A DNA stretch of 64,000 nt, taken from the NCBI RefSeq assembly GCF_958298935.1, contig NC_084925.1, positions 12,583,001 to 12,647,000 on the forward strand, in the 5' to 3' direction. The notes under the pieces were generated by a model that did no database searches, was not told where the DNA came from, and was given only the letters and a program-made list of their open reading frames with translations. The DNA is from Phragmites australis (lineage: Eukaryota > Streptophyta > Magnoliopsida > Poales > Poaceae). This document shows positions 45,891 through 57,650 of the stretch, one piece after another. The translations under genes and the position numbers were made by a program. Within the stretch, counting starts at the first letter, position 1. The number at the start of each line of letters is the position of its first letter.

Positions 45891-47435
45891 CCAACTCAAT
45901 CATAAGATTTTTGGTTTAGAAACAATTAAAGGATTATATGCTACTGATTTGGACTTTAAAGATGCTTTCGAACATTGTAAAGAAGGAAGAACTTGGAATA
46001 AATATGTGCTGAATGATGGATTACTATACCGTGCTAACAGGCTATGCATCCCAGCTAGCTCTATTCGCCTATTGTTCTTGCAGGAAGCGCATGGAGGTGG
46101 TTTGATGGGACATTTTGGAGTGAAGAAGACCGAGGATGTACTGGCTACTCACTTCTTTTGGCCTAAGATGAGGCGCGACGTCGAGCGCTACGTGGCACGC
46201 TGCACTACTTGCAATAAAGCTAAGTCTCGCTTGAACCCACATGGACTTTATATGCCTCTTCCTGTTCCTAGTGTGCCTTGGGAGGATATTTCTATGGATT
46301 TTGTTTTAGGATTGCCTAGGACCAAGAGGGGGAGGGATAGTATATTTGTCGTTGTGGATCGTTTTTCAAAAATGGCACATTTTATACCTTGTCACAAGAG
46401 CGATGATGCTACAAACATAGCTGATTTGCTTTCAGGGAAATCATTCGCTTGCATGGAGTGCCTAACACCATTGTTTCGGATCGTGATGCAAAATTTTTGA
46501 GCCACTTTTGGAGGACACTTTGGAATAAACTTGGGACAACGCTGCTGTTTTCGACGACATGTTACCCTCAAACCGACGGACAAACGGAGGTTGTGAACCG
46601 CACATTATCCACCATGTTGCGGGCTGTTTTGAAGAAAAATTTGAGGATGTGGGAAGAGTGTCTACCCCATATTGAGTTCACTTACAACAGATCAGTTCAT
46701 TCCACCAAGGTAAGTCCGTTTCAGGTAGTGTATGGTTTTAACCCCCGTGCCCCTATTGATTTACTTCCTTTACCAACTTCCGAGAAATTGAATTTTGATG
46801 CTAAGACACGTGCCGATTTGATTCTGAAAATGCATGAGTTGACTAAGGAAAATATTGAAAAGATGAATGAGAAGTATAGAACTTATGGTAGCCGAGGTCG
46901 GAAACATATTACTTTTGAAATTGGTGATCTTGTGTGGTTACATTTGCGCAAAGATAGGTTTCCTGATTTGAGAAAATCTAAATTGCTGCCTCGAGCTGAT
47001 GGTCCTTTTACAATTGTGGAAAAGATCAATGATAATGCATATAAGCTTGAGTTGCCTGCAGATTATGGGGTTAGTCTCACATTTAACATTTCAGATTTAA
47101 AGCCTTACTTGGGAGAAGAAGATGACATTGCGTCGAGGACGACTCCAATTCAAGAGGGGGAGGATGATGAGGACATCACTCTTTCGGATACACACACACC
47201 GAATATTCCTCCAACTCTAGGTCCATTGACACGAGCTCGTGCACGTCAACTAAATCATGAGGTGAGCTCGTTCCTTAGTGTTCCTTTATACTTTGATGAG
47301 GATGGGATGCTACTGAATAATTGTGATGTATTGCTACTTAGGAACACGGGAGAAGAACAGCATGGGCGCCCAAGCCAAGGTGGAGGCCCAATCCAGTTCG
47401 AGTCCGTTTCAGAGTCCAGGACCAGTCCGCACTAA
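45891..47435 (+). pseudogene. pol: CRM-like integrase, C-terminus in the 3' LTR
   Basis: Zinc finger H-H-C-C ([23 protein letters not shown]). Core DDE: Asp in [10 protein letters not shown], Asp in [10 protein letters not shown], Glu in TDGQTEVVNRTL. A one-base frameshift near 46430 separates the first and second catalytic residues. The C-terminus has the GPF/Y-type region (LPRADGPFTIVEKINDNAYK), then FNISDLKPYLGEEDD. The frame continues past the LTR start at 47165 for about 90 codons (GPLTRARARQLNHEVSSFL) and stops at 47433-47435. No chromodomain. Confidence 0.87.
47148..47164 (+). other. Polypurine tract of CRM-like element
   Basis: AAGAGGGGGAGGA immediately precedes the 3' LTR start TGATGAGG, the expected site for plus-strand priming. 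It lies within the coding frame. Confidence 0.75.
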
Positions 47436-48072
47436 AATCGTCGCCCAGGACGCATACGGACTCCGTTTTTGACGTTCTACACATGGTTGGAAATCTAAGG
47501 AGATAAGCTTTACAACGGTGCTGGTCCCATGTCCAAATTCTTTCTGAGTCAACGGAATCATCGAAACAAGTGGACGTCCAGAATCTGTCAGGGTGCTGCG
47601 CCACCATCTTTTGGGCCGTTGGGCCGTGTAACGTGTTGGAGTCCATTAGGGACGCGTCCAGGGGTCCTTGGCCGACCCTAGTCTTTTATATACAGTAGCC
47701 GCCACCCTAATTAGGGTTGGGTTTTGCTTAGATATTGATCTACACACAGTTGTGAGATTTTCGCTCTTGTTCCGTACCGACTAGGCCGCTGCAAGTGTTT
47801 GTGGAACCCCGACTTCGAGTGCTTGAATTCTATTCGCAATATTTCAGATTGCATCTTCTACGTTCTTGCTTGTGTTCTCAGTATGCTTGCAGGGATTGAG
47901 CCTTCTTGGCGAGGTCAACCGCGCGACACGGTTGATAACCAACGGAGCTGTGGTGTAGTGATTGCAAGGGAGACGATCTGTTCGGGTCGAAGCCTTTGGA
48001 TCATCAACGTCGAGTTCTCCACCCACCGACTTATCACTACCTATCAGAAGATTAGGCCAGCATTACTCATCA
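47165..48072 (+). repeat. 3' LTR of CRM-like element
   Basis: 908 bp, TGATGAGG...CTCATCA. About 98 percent identical to the 5' LTR by eye. Encodes the last residues of pol. Also present in deleted form at 61540-63167. Confidence 0.88.
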
Positions 48073-48469
48073 AGACATATGGATTTTGAGGATCACTACC
48101 TGTTCGTAAACCTTACCAGTAGTGATAGCCATTATCACTGTCGGCTATTGTTTGCACATTTTTTGATGAGCTAATATCACTGTCGTTTAGATATAACCAA
48201 CAGTGATAATTTGAATATCACTGCCGGTTAGTAACAAGAACCGGCAGTAATACATCACTGCCTGTTCGTATTACTAACTAGTAGAGTTAATTACTATCAC
48301 TGCCAGTTCTTGTTGGCTCGACTTTTTATGTGTGGCTGAAGCTTACAAACTAGCTACGATATGTTATCACTACCGGTTATTTTTAAACCGGCAGTGAAGA
48401 AGGGGAGTGAATGACAAGGTTTTGGGTGGCTAATCGAGGGAGATAATGTATTTCCTCATCATGAGAAGT

Positions 48470-49289
48470 ATCTGAATTGGATAGGCATAATCTCTAGAAC
48501 AAGGCATCTCAGGATGACAATTAGGCAGCTAACCGTCGTAGGACGTTGCCAGTCAAAGGTCATTCGATTAACTACTTGCGTCAAGTTATCGAAGAGCGAA
48601 GACGCCCAAGGACACCCAAGTTGGCATCATCCGCCTCTCGATGATCAGATCAGGGGACTTCCTGGTGCCATTCAAGTCGGGGCCAATCCCCGACCCCCGT
48701 GGGTAAACCATTTGAGGCCACTGGAACTAAGCAGGGCGCCATTAATGGATGCCTCAGTTCATGTACTGGTGGGGGCTTGATGAAGACTACTGGATAATTA
48801 CCATATCTGGGAACCCCAAGGTTTCCTAGAAATCTCAGGGCATATCTCTATCTCTTGGAAAGGGATCCCTGGAGGAAAGAAAACTACCCATAGGTACCCA
48901 GGGTATCTCATGAATAGAGAAATTTATCTCCAAGAATAGGAAGAAAGACCTCAGAGGGTGTAGGACAACCCCTATATATACGGAACCTGGGGCCCTACAA
49001 AGGACAAGTCATTAGGAGCGGTGACAAGTAATTAGAAGCCATTACAAGTTACACAAGCTAGAGGACTCCACAAGCCGAGCAAGAAAGTCATTGATTAGGA
49101 TAGATCTATCTAGATTAGCCATGCCCCCCGTTGTATCAGGCTTAGATCAATACAAGACAAACATGACATAAGGCTATTATCCTAAACCTGTCTAAAACCC
49201 CCTTTGTGTGTTCCTCTAATTCGTTTGTTCAAGGCATCCCCCATCTATTCTACAAATTTGTAAGATTGGTGGTTCACCAATCACCGACA
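48470..49289 (+). repeat. Tat-like LTR fragment
   Basis: Contains TATATATA at 48973-48980, GCCCTACAAAGG, and the Tat-like tail CTATTATCCTAAACC...AAACCCCC, ending in CACCGACA at 49289 next to Mutator-type coding sequence. A matching left end was not found, so it may be a truncated or solo LTR. Confidence 0.5.
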
Positions 49290-50240
49290 AAGAGGTTAAT
49301 GGACTTTTATAAGAAGCTATGCAATAAAAACCAAAGGAGAAAGTTCGATGCTCTGTGGCAAGAGCTGGATAGACTTATTGGTTGGCACATGGAAGAATTC
49401 TTGAAGAAGTCAATTGTGCCAAGGGTGGAGGAGCCGGAGGGCTTGGATCCTTTACCAATGGATCCACAGAGTATAACAAGGAGGAGGAATGGTGGAAGGA
49501 GGGTTGAGTGTTTCTCGGACTAGATAAGACATGAGCCAAGAGAAATGGGCACTGATTGTGAACACTAATGACTCACGTTATGGAATTATGACAACTAACC
49601 TTGCAGAGGATTATAATTGGGTAATGAATGGGATAGATCCCTACCATTGCTTGCAATTGGGGAGGGAATGACTCGAGAAACCCAGTGGTACCTTCGAGAT
49701 CATTATAGCAAGGCCTCGCTATAGTTGGCTAACCCACAGAGGGGGTACAAAGAGAAGATGATGTGTTATATGGAAGAGAATAGTGTGAAGGGTCAGATGC
49801 ACAAGGTTCTTGCAGTTGGTAACAATCAACACGTGTTCAAGATCTTGTTGAGTGACAGCGGTGGACATGGCATCGAAAGATCTAAATTAAATATAGAACA
49901 TAACTTATGGCCAGCAGACAACAAGTGCCAATGCACTTGCAACAAACCATCCCTGTTGCATTTACCTTTCTCTCATGTCCTTACCTGTTCTGTAAAGGGC
50001 AACATAGAATCGACGCCTTTTATGTCACCGTACTACCGGAAGGAAGTCACAGAAAATACTTGGAGAGGAGAGTTGCTTAGGTGGTGGGTGATAATGGACT
50101 TCACAAAGCCACCTATCAATAGCACCACTTGGATTCTAGACCCATACAGCAAGGTTGACACAAAGGGTCGACATAAGACTCGGCAGATTAGGAATTGCAT
50201 GGACACTTCTGAGGGAACACAACATGCAAGGAGTGTCTAA
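49290..50240 (+). pseudogene. Mutator-like (mudrA/FAR1-type) transposase C-terminus
   Basis: Starts abruptly after the LTR fragment with RLMDFYKKLCNKNQRRKFDA. A second frame (49545-49650) has KWALIVNTNDSRYGIMTTNL and AEDYNWVMNG, a strong Mutator transposase signature. From 49725 it contains a SWIM zinc finger (C-x-C...C-x-H: CQCTCNKPSLLHLPFSH) and the usual YYRKEVTENTWRGE tail. Several frame changes and stops occur. The catalytic DDE region is missing. The intact protein would mobilise Mutator-like elements. Confidence 0.72.
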
Positions 50241-50829
50241 ATGTGAAGGGTCGCATTCAAGGGCGTAGTGCAAGAAGTACCTGATGGAACAACTTGCATC
50301 AGGCAAACAGGTAAGGTGTGTATCAGTCCGGAAGCTGAAGAAGATGAACGGCACTGCAAACTAGTGTCAGATTTGTTGTTTCTGAAAAAATGTGTCATTA
50401 TGTTGTATTATTGATATTTTGTGTGGTAACTTTGTAATATTGATGACACTATGTGTCGAACTATTGTAATATTTTAACTATGTGATAACATTTTAGCTGT
50501 TGTTGTAATATGTTTTGAACAGATGTGATATTCGTGACACTATGTGTGGAATTGTTCTAATATTCGGACTATGTGATAACTTTTAGCTATTGTTGTAATA
50601 TGTTTTGAATAGTTGTAATATTTGTAATGTTGTATTTAGTACGTGTTCGATTATTATTGGCCACTTCTTGCATTTTAATGCTATATTACACGTTTGGAGG
50701 GTCCCAACCTTTGAGACTACGAACTCCGGACCACAGTTGGAGTCTTGACAAGCATTGGATTCTGAGGTAATATGATCGTCTATTATATTGTCATCATTTA
50801 AATCCGTTAGTATCTGACTCTTCTTATGT
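50241..50829. other. Intergenic AT-rich stretch inside the Mutator-like remains
   Basis: Repeats of TGTAATATTTTGA, GTGATAACATTTTAGCT and related words suggest an old tandem duplication of about 100 bp (50395-50640). No coding sequence. Confidence 0.45.
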
Positions 50830-52960
50830 TTTTCTGATAGGTTGAGAGTCTCGGGTCTATTGCCTTTGGCGCCGCTGCTCCACCTGATTAGGCAGTGATC
50901 CCCTCAGATTTCACTTGACCAGTCGCTACTTATAGCTTTGGTGGACTGATAGAGGCCTGAGACCCACTCGTTCCACCTACCTGTAGGTGAGATGACACCT
51001 ACCTTATAGGACATCTCCATGCTCTTTGGCTTACCAATGTCGGGGATGTTGTGTAACCCCCAGGAGTGCACACCGGATGGAGGATCGAGATGCTCCACCG
51101 CTTCAAAAGTGTCGTCCCTGAGGGTGAGAAGCCTGTTCAGACTAGAGCAATTTTGGCTAGAGCAGTTCTGGGCCCACCGCTTGCCACCTGACTCCGAGGA
51201 TTGGAGAGTCAAGCGGCACCTTGAGGCATACCTCGTGTGGCTCTCTGGGTAGGTGTTGTTTACCAACACGCACAACGACAGTGTCGACAATCTGGTTTAC
51301 ACAGCAGATAATGGATGCACCCCTTGATCAGATCCCTCAGTAAAGTTAGAGCTCAACAGTTCTTGCTTTTACCTACCAAGTGTTATGTGACACATGCATC
51401 CGGATGAGTTTAGTGGGTTTGATAGCTAGTTGCCCATTATTCCTAAACCTTTGGTCGTACAAGCGTTTCAACATTGGATGACCACAACTCTGCTCGTATG
51501 AGCCTTAGTTGTAATTCATGGATGAGTTCGGACTTGCAGATCCAGGAGACGGCCCTATGATGGGTTCACTTTGGTGCAACCGCGATATAAGTAATACACC
51601 TTAGCGTATTTCTTTGAATTGCTTGTACTTACTTTTTAAGGAAATGTTTAACACCTACTTTTTTGCAACTGAGGTGGGCGATGGGGACGTCACACAGTTC
51701 ATACTTGGGATTTGTGGCCATGTTCAACCAGATCCTTTCGGACTAGGGGTGCGGTGGACAACCTATGACAATGATGCAGCCATGAGCCATGCACCAGTTG
51801 GCCTCTCTAAGTTGTTCTACAAGGACCAAGCATTATCATGTGTGAGGCGACGGCTGGTCTTCAATATCATCATCGAGCCTTACTACCCAGACTGTGTGTT
51901 CAGACAATTTGGGTAACTGTAGCACTTCCCCCTACCTCGATACTCAACGGATGGTACTCACATGTAAGTATTTTGTCTAAAACGTATATTATTCATGATG
52001 TTTTCAGTTACGTACTCCTAACAATGCTTTTAGTGGGAGCATGCAGTTGCAGACGTCCACATCCCCAGCGGACCATTCAACCTGTACAACTATGATGCAT
52101 ACTTTTTTTGGTTCCCGACACAGGTTAGATGCTTCCTAGTGCCTAACACTTCACTGTAGCATGAGCTAGAGATCATGGACATGTTTGCCATAGAGCCTCC
52201 AAGGGCTTACCATGTGATGGCACATTTTAATTATTGTACTTTACTTGCATTCAAATATTCAATGTGTGGTCTTGTGCATTGCAGACGGACATCTGCAGAG
52301 AGGTGGGCCATGATCTCTTCGAGTGTGCCTCTCATTTTGAGGCAAATCCACCCCACGTTGACTGGACCGAGCTTATCATCGCTCTTCGTCACCTCAGATG
52401 TCATTTCATGGAGGGGGCTCGACGCAATTTGTGCCATAATTTATCGGAAATCAAGCCCAACACATGGAGGTCTACACCATGCACTGACGCTAGGACACCC
52501 TATTTTACCACCGTGCCATCATTGTCTAGTTTGCCACCTCTCACACGCTCCATTCCCACTCCAGGTTGGGCCATGGGATCTTCGGTGCCAAGTACATCTC
52601 ATTCCAATACATCCCTCGTAATTGAACATTACATTTGCAAGATAATAGGTTGCATGACCCTAAAATGGCATAGCAGGTGGGTCACATATTGCTGCCTTGC
52701 CTGGCTACTGCACCACATCGCCTGGCAACTCTGTTAGCTTAACTGATGATTAGATGGAACTAGCACCGGACATACAGGGGCACCTCTACCAGCAGAGCCC
52801 TCTCAGGAGGACCCTACCACCCCTGTTGATGATGGACGACCTTGGCACCTATGTGACCCCCTCATGTACTCCATGGACCAGATCCATCGCCGAGTCATGG
52901 CCCGCTAGAAGGTTTTAGGTATGCCCAACAAGCACACTCGTGACCGTGACACCCCTTGAC
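50830..52960 (+). pseudogene. Plant mobile domain (MAIN-like) gene, decayed
   Basis: Fragments in order resemble a plant mobile domain (PMD) protein. VPPTCR, then GVHTGWRIEMLHRF, VVPEGEKPVQ and VLGPPLAT with GIPRVAL lie at 50950-51250. VRWTTYDNDAAMSHAPVGLS and FNIIIEPYYPDCVFRQFG lie at 51740-51916. A segment near 52035-52110 reads HIPSGPFNLYN, and the C-terminal DQIHRRVMAR and NKHTRDRDTP lie at 52880-52960. Introns are likely but stops and frame changes prevent a firm model. PMD genes occur both as host genes and inside Mutator and gypsy elements; here it follows a Mutator transposase, so it is probably element-borne. Confidence 0.6.
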
Positions 52961-53381
52961 TCCTCTACATATCATTTGTACTCTCTTTATGTTATGTTCA
53001 TGTTATGACTCCTATGGCCATTTGTAGGATGCTTGTGTGATGTTCATGTAATCAGTTGTACGATGATTATGGTTTAGGTTTTATTTCCAATAGTGTGCTG
53101 TCATTTTGTGCCTTACAAAAGCGTAGTAATGTGCGATCCTTTTTGTCTTAAAAGTGCAGTAGTGTCATGTCATTTCAGACTAAAAAGCGATGTTGTGTGT
53201 GGTCCTTCCTATCTCTCGAAAGCACCTATCGGCACTTGGAGTGCCGACAGGTATCCACGTATTAATGGCCATGCAACCAATCGGAGAGGGACTCACCCCC
53301 ATTAAATTGTTTTGCTTTCCAGTGAGCATAGCAAAGTCGTGCGCTTGAGAGAAGAGAGGAGTCGAGAAGAGGAGGAGGAGA
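52961..53381. other. Unrecognised tail of Mutator-like region
   Basis: 3'-UTR-like AT-rich sequence with no domain. Imperfect repeats of TTTTGTCTTAAAAG-like words near 53100-53200. Confidence 0.4.
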
Positions 53382-53386
53382 GCATT

Positions 53387-54275
53387 TGTGAGAGTATTGA
53401 GTAAGGGGGCTTTTTGGATAATGGGCTCCACGAAGGATATGGCGACCGATGGGGGATATTTCCTAAACCTTAGCCCATCGCACGACCAAGTCAAGGCTCG
53501 CATGACCAGCGTGAGGCTTGCACGACCAGCCTCCTTGTGATATAATGTAATCTCACGACCAGCAAGGGCTAGTCACGGGACGTCCATACCTAACCTGTCT
53601 AATCGCATTTATTGATATCTACTTAAGTGTTTTCCTTCTTGTGGCACTTCCTCCAGTGACATCATAGCCGGCATAGATGGGTAGTGCTCCGTCTCGTAGT
53701 ATTAATTGCTATGAAGTGGGGTGTTGCAGACTGACTTAGCACTACGTGACAGATGGGACAAGGTCTGTAGAATGACCAGGCAGGTGGACAAGTTTGCAGG
53801 CGGACTCATGGAAGGCTAGGATGAAACAGCTTGACAGATGAGCTTACAATGCACGGTGAGGGGATAGGCAGGGCTACCAAGGTAAGGTAAGAGTAGAGGG
53901 GTCCAAGAGGATGGGACGGGCCCTACAGTACCACTGGCGCAAGGTGCAGTGCGCACGCTCCGCTTGATGATAGCCTAAGAAAAGTATATTTAGCTAGGTA
54001 TGGGTCGGTGGAAAAAGGCCCACTTGTAAGTTATCCTTCTCTTATATATAAAGAGGAGAACGGGTCTAGCCTTAACCAAGGACTCATGTGTAACCAGTTC
54101 ACATACACTGATAATAAAATACACATGATGTAAGGTTGTTATCCTCCAGGAGGTTTGAACCTGGATAACCCCTGTGTTCATGAGTACATCACAAACACAT
54201 GCACACCGCAAGCGTTGTTCACGCGGCCATCAACCGGTACACCTTAGAATCATTGTCAGGTACTAACCCTCGACA
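53387..54275 (+). mobile_element. Solo LTR of Tat-like gypsy
   Basis: 889 bp from TGTGAGAGTATTGAG to CCCTCGACA. Flanks are GCATT (53382-53386) and GCATC (54276-54280), a 4/5 duplication. No primer site follows and the sequence on both sides is Mutator/GRF debris, so it is read as a solo LTR. TATATATAAAG lies at 54043-54053. It is related to the LTR starting at 63816 (about 75-80 percent by eye). Confidence 0.72.
54043..54053 (+). promoter_or_regulatory. TATA box of Tat solo LTR
   Basis: TATATATAAAG about 230 bp from the LTR right end, placed as in related LTRs. Confidence 0.5.
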
Positions 54276-54514
54276 GCATCCCTGATTCCTGAAGGAGCTA
54301 CCCCATGGGAGTGCCACACTGCCACGAACGCCCGTTATGCAGGTGTGGCAACTAAGCTCGGTTGTCGATGTGTTTTGATGTGGAGACTTTTGGTAGCTGG
54401 TTCTTCTTGTGTCCTGACCTTGATGGCGATTTATGGTGTGTTCCTCTCTTTCACTTTGTTCGCACCTCCTAACTCTATTATATGAACAACAATCCTAACA
54501 TCACGTTTATCATC

Positions 54515-54900
54515 CATAGCCTTGTTGCTTCAAGGAATGGATTGATGTGGTGAGGCCACAGTATAATGGGGGATACATCAGAGAGGCTGAAACTAGACAT
54601 GAGTACAAAATTAGGATGGAGGAAGCATGCTAGCACCAAGAGGCATGTCAGGAGCACCAACGGGAACATCAACAGCAAGAACAGGGACGCAAGCGGCAAT
54701 CTAAGGATCTTCAAAGGCAGGAAGGGGAATGTCATCTCCGAGAGGACATTTTAAAGAGACAGGAGATAGAACTCTAAGGCGTGAGGAACTACTACAGGGA
54801 CATCAAGCTCTCCTATATCACCAGGAAGAAGCAAAGTGCGAAGCAGTACGTGAAAGAAGGGGGGAAAATCCTTGATCCACGCAGTAGGATCTATTGTAAT
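54515..54900 (+). pseudogene. GRF-type zinc finger protein, C-terminal fragment
   Basis: The plus-strand reading CFKEWIDVVRPQYNGGYI matches the end of a GRF zinc finger (aromatic, then W-x-D). A Glu/Gln/Arg-rich helix follows (EACQEHQREHQQQEQGRK) and ends RKKQSAKQYVKEGGKILDPR. Two or three stops break it. GRF fragments are often found in plant transposon-associated genes. The function is not known. Confidence 0.5.
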
Positions 54901-55046
54901 TGTATACTTCCAACTTTGCTAATAAAAATAGTTAAAACCCATGTACTACTATAGAGTAGTTCAATCCATTATACTACTATGTTACACGATGGGGTAAATG
55001 TTTATTGAAATTGGAACAACACGGTACAAGCAAATAAATCAAAAGT

Positions 55047-55790
55047 TTAAGGCAACACATCGGAGTAAAGTTGTTCTAGTTGTACTGACTTGAATGAACT
55101 ACGATGATGATCCTGACTCCCGGTATCTATCGTCACCATATTGTGCTGATGGTGGTGGAGGAGGAGGAGGAGACTTTTGGTGGCACAGGCAGAGGCACCA
55201 GAGATCGAGACGTACAATAGGATCATCGAGGTGTATGACCAGCTTGTCCTCCTCAAGAGGAGATGGAATAGCATCAACCTCCTACTGCAAATCAAAGATA
55301 AGGTCTTGAAGGTGATGGATGTAATCTTGGATATTCTGTTCAATAGAAGGATCGACCCATCTCATGTAGCGGCAATTGTTATCATTGTCGGAGTCCAACA
55401 AATATGTACATATTTCTTACTAATTTGTCTGAAAATATGATCTTAAAATTGTTGGAGTCTCACCCTCCCAAGAGAACATCAGAATAATCAACACCCTCTG
55501 TTAATGCTCCCATCATATATTTGGACAATGCAATCGTATCCATGAGAGCACTTGGACCACTGCTCATTGAGGTGGTCGTAAGTCCTAATATGAAGTGGTG
55601 GACAAAACTCAATCTTCCTTGCAAAGGAAAGTTTTTGAGCGACTCATCATATGCACTAGGACCAAAGGAACCTAGCTATATCACCATTTCCCTCTCCGCG
55701 GCCTGTGATCCTCGCCCTCTCCCACCTCTTGTCGCCATGGAGACTAATGGCTTCAGATGGAAGTCAGGGGAGCCTTAGAGCTATGCTAAC
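55047..55790 (-). pseudogene. GRF-like zinc finger gene fragment, opposite strand
   Basis: Minus-strand frames in order: ESLKNFPLQGRLSFVHHF, then (other frame) DHLNEQWSKCSHGYDCIVQI and YDGSINRG, then a helical part DPSIEQNIQDYIHHLQDLIF, then a proline-rich run and GDDRYRESGSSS. The Cys pattern with W-S-K-C and YDC-I-V-Q fits a GRF finger. Several stops and frame changes are present. It converges with the plus-strand fragment at 54515. Confidence 0.45.
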
Positions 55791-55799
55791 CCTAACCTT

Positions 55800-56149
55800 A
55801 AAACCTATGTACAACAGTAAACCTAACATTAAACCCTAAATACAATAGTAAACCTAACATTAAATCCTAATTCCAACGCTTTTAAGACCTATGCTTTTCA
55901 AACATAGCCTATTTAGACATAGACTTTTCAGATGTAGGCTTTCCAGAGGTAGCTTTTTCAGATGTTTCCTTTTTAGAGGTAGCATTTGTAGATGTAGGTT
56001 TTCAGACCACTCTAGACAAATGAATAAATTCCTTGTCCTAACTATTTACCATGGACTCAGTCCACGAACCAGTACAGATTTTTAGTATAAATAGCAATCC
56101 TGGAGACCACTTCTTGAATGAAACCAAATGCTATGCCTAGTGGTCACCT
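55800..56149. repeat. Short tandem repeats
   Basis: AAACCTAACATTAAA repeats (55800-55870), then about six units of roughly 15 bp such as TTTTCAGATGTAGGC and TTTCCAGAGGTAGC (55890-56005). No gene. Confidence 0.6.
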
Positions 56150-56169
56150 GGTGAAGGTTCACGTCGCCA

Positions 56170-57650
56170 TCAGCCAGGACGAGCGGCTCAAGGAAGTATG
56201 CTTTAACGACTCTGACCAGACCAGAACGGTCCAGATAGGAGCTAGCCTGGACCCCAAATAGGAACTTGCGCTCATCACTTTCCTCCGGCTGAATGTGGAC
56301 GTCTTTTCATGGAGTCCGTTTGATATGCCTAGAGTCCCTACAGATATGATCGAGCACAAGTTGTCAATGCGACCTGACGTGAGACCAGTAAAACAAAAAG
56401 TGCATCGGTTCAGAGCCGACCGAAAGGAAGCACTTCGTAAGGAGATCGACAAGCTGCTGGAAGTAGGATTCATCGGAGAAATACAGGACCTAGAGTAGCT
56501 GGCTAACCCAGTCATGGTCTAAAACCACAATGGTAAGTGGAGGATGTGAGTCGACTTCACCGACCTCAACAAGGCGTCCCAAAAGATCTCTTCCCTCTGC
56601 CCTGGATTGACCAGCTTGTTGACTCAACCGTTGGCAACGATCTTCTAAGCTTCTTAGATGCCCGTTCGAGGTACCACCAGATTAGCATGTATAGGGAAGA
56701 TGAGAACATGACTTCTTTTGTGACACCCTTCGGGGTCTTTTGCTATGTAAAAATGCCTTTTGATTTAAAAAGCGTTGGTGCCACTTACCAACATTGTATT
56801 CAGCTCATTCTTTGACCACAGTTTGGTAGAACGTCGAGGCATATATTGATGATGTGGTCGTAAAGAGTAGAACCAAAGGCAACCTAGCCATAGACCTCCA
56901 AGAAACGATCAACAACCTTCAAAAGTACCGCATGAAGCTGAACCCGGAGAAGTGCATGTTTGGCGTCCCAACAGGGAAGTTGCTTGGGTTCCTCGTTTCC
57001 AGTTGAGGAATAAAGGCAAACCCTAATAAGATGAGAGCCATCGATCGGATGAAATCCCCGACCAGGCTAAAAGAAGTCTAGAAACTAACATGATATGTGG
57101 TAGCTTTGAGCAGGTTCATCTCAAGGCTGGCAGAGAAGGGACTGATGCTCTTCAAGCTCCTGAAGAAGAGCGACCACTTCTGGTGGACCCCAGAAGTGGA
57201 AATGACCTTCCAAGATCTAAAAAGATATCTCTCCTCTCTTGTACTGACCGCACCTCGACCAGACGAGGAGTTCTTGCTCTATGTTACAGCTACCCCATAG
57301 GTAGCGAGCACTGTACTAGTCAACGAAAGAGAAAATCTTCAAAGACTAGTGTACTACGTTAGTGGGGTCCAACACGACGCAAAGTCTTGGTACCCGTAGG
57401 CTTAGAAGCTGTTATACGCCATTCTAATGGCCTCTCACAAGCCCAGACACTATTTCTAGGCCCACAAAATCAAAGTAATCTCGTCTCTCCCGATTAGAGA
57501 AATTCTCCACAATAGGGATGCGATAGGAAGAACAGCAAAGTGGGTAGTAGAGCTCGGGGAGTTCAATCTCCAGTTTCTCCCCTGAACGGCTATCAAGTCC
57601 CAGATATTGGTCAATTTTGTGGCCAAGTGGTCGTCCTTTAAGCCTGAGTA
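56170..57650 (+). pseudogene. pol: Tat pol: RT and native RNase H (second copy)
   Basis: Motifs in order: NVDVFSWSPFDMPRVPTDMI, RPDVRPVKQKVHRF, FLDARSRYHQI, FGVFCYVKMPF, AYIDDVVVKS (about 56839-56868), LNPEKCMFGVPTGKLLGFL. Native RNase H again lacks its Asp: LLYVTATP. Stops include TAG 56496-56498 and TGA 56813-56815, with several more and frame shifts. It parallels the first Tat element domain by domain, so the same lineage is clear. Confidence 0.82.

Larger units (their letters stand above)
40356..48072 (+). mobile_element. Full-length CRM-like Ty3/gypsy retrotransposon
   Basis: 7717 bp with two LTRs (40356-41264 and 47165-48072), primer site, leader, gag-pol and polypurine tract in order. 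The LTRs have inverted ends TGATGAG/CTCATCA. Target duplication AGACG (40351-40355) / AGACA (48073-48077). The polyprotein has no chromodomain and its C-terminus is encoded inside the 3' LTR, which fits the CRM lineage. By eye the LTRs differ at about 17 positions plus one indel in about 908 bp. Four nonsense codons and a frameshift inactivate it. Confidence 0.85.
39409..48409. mobile_element. CACTA-type derivative split by a CRM-like element
   Basis: Left part 39409-40355, right part 48073-48409. The left end is CACTACAAGTTCC. Both parts carry ATCACTGCCGGTT / AACCGGCAGTGAT repeats. The right end is set tentatively at 48409 (GGGGAGTG); the flanking triplets CAT and AAT do not match fully. A gypsy element was inserted in the middle (40356-48072). 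Confidence 0.6.
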
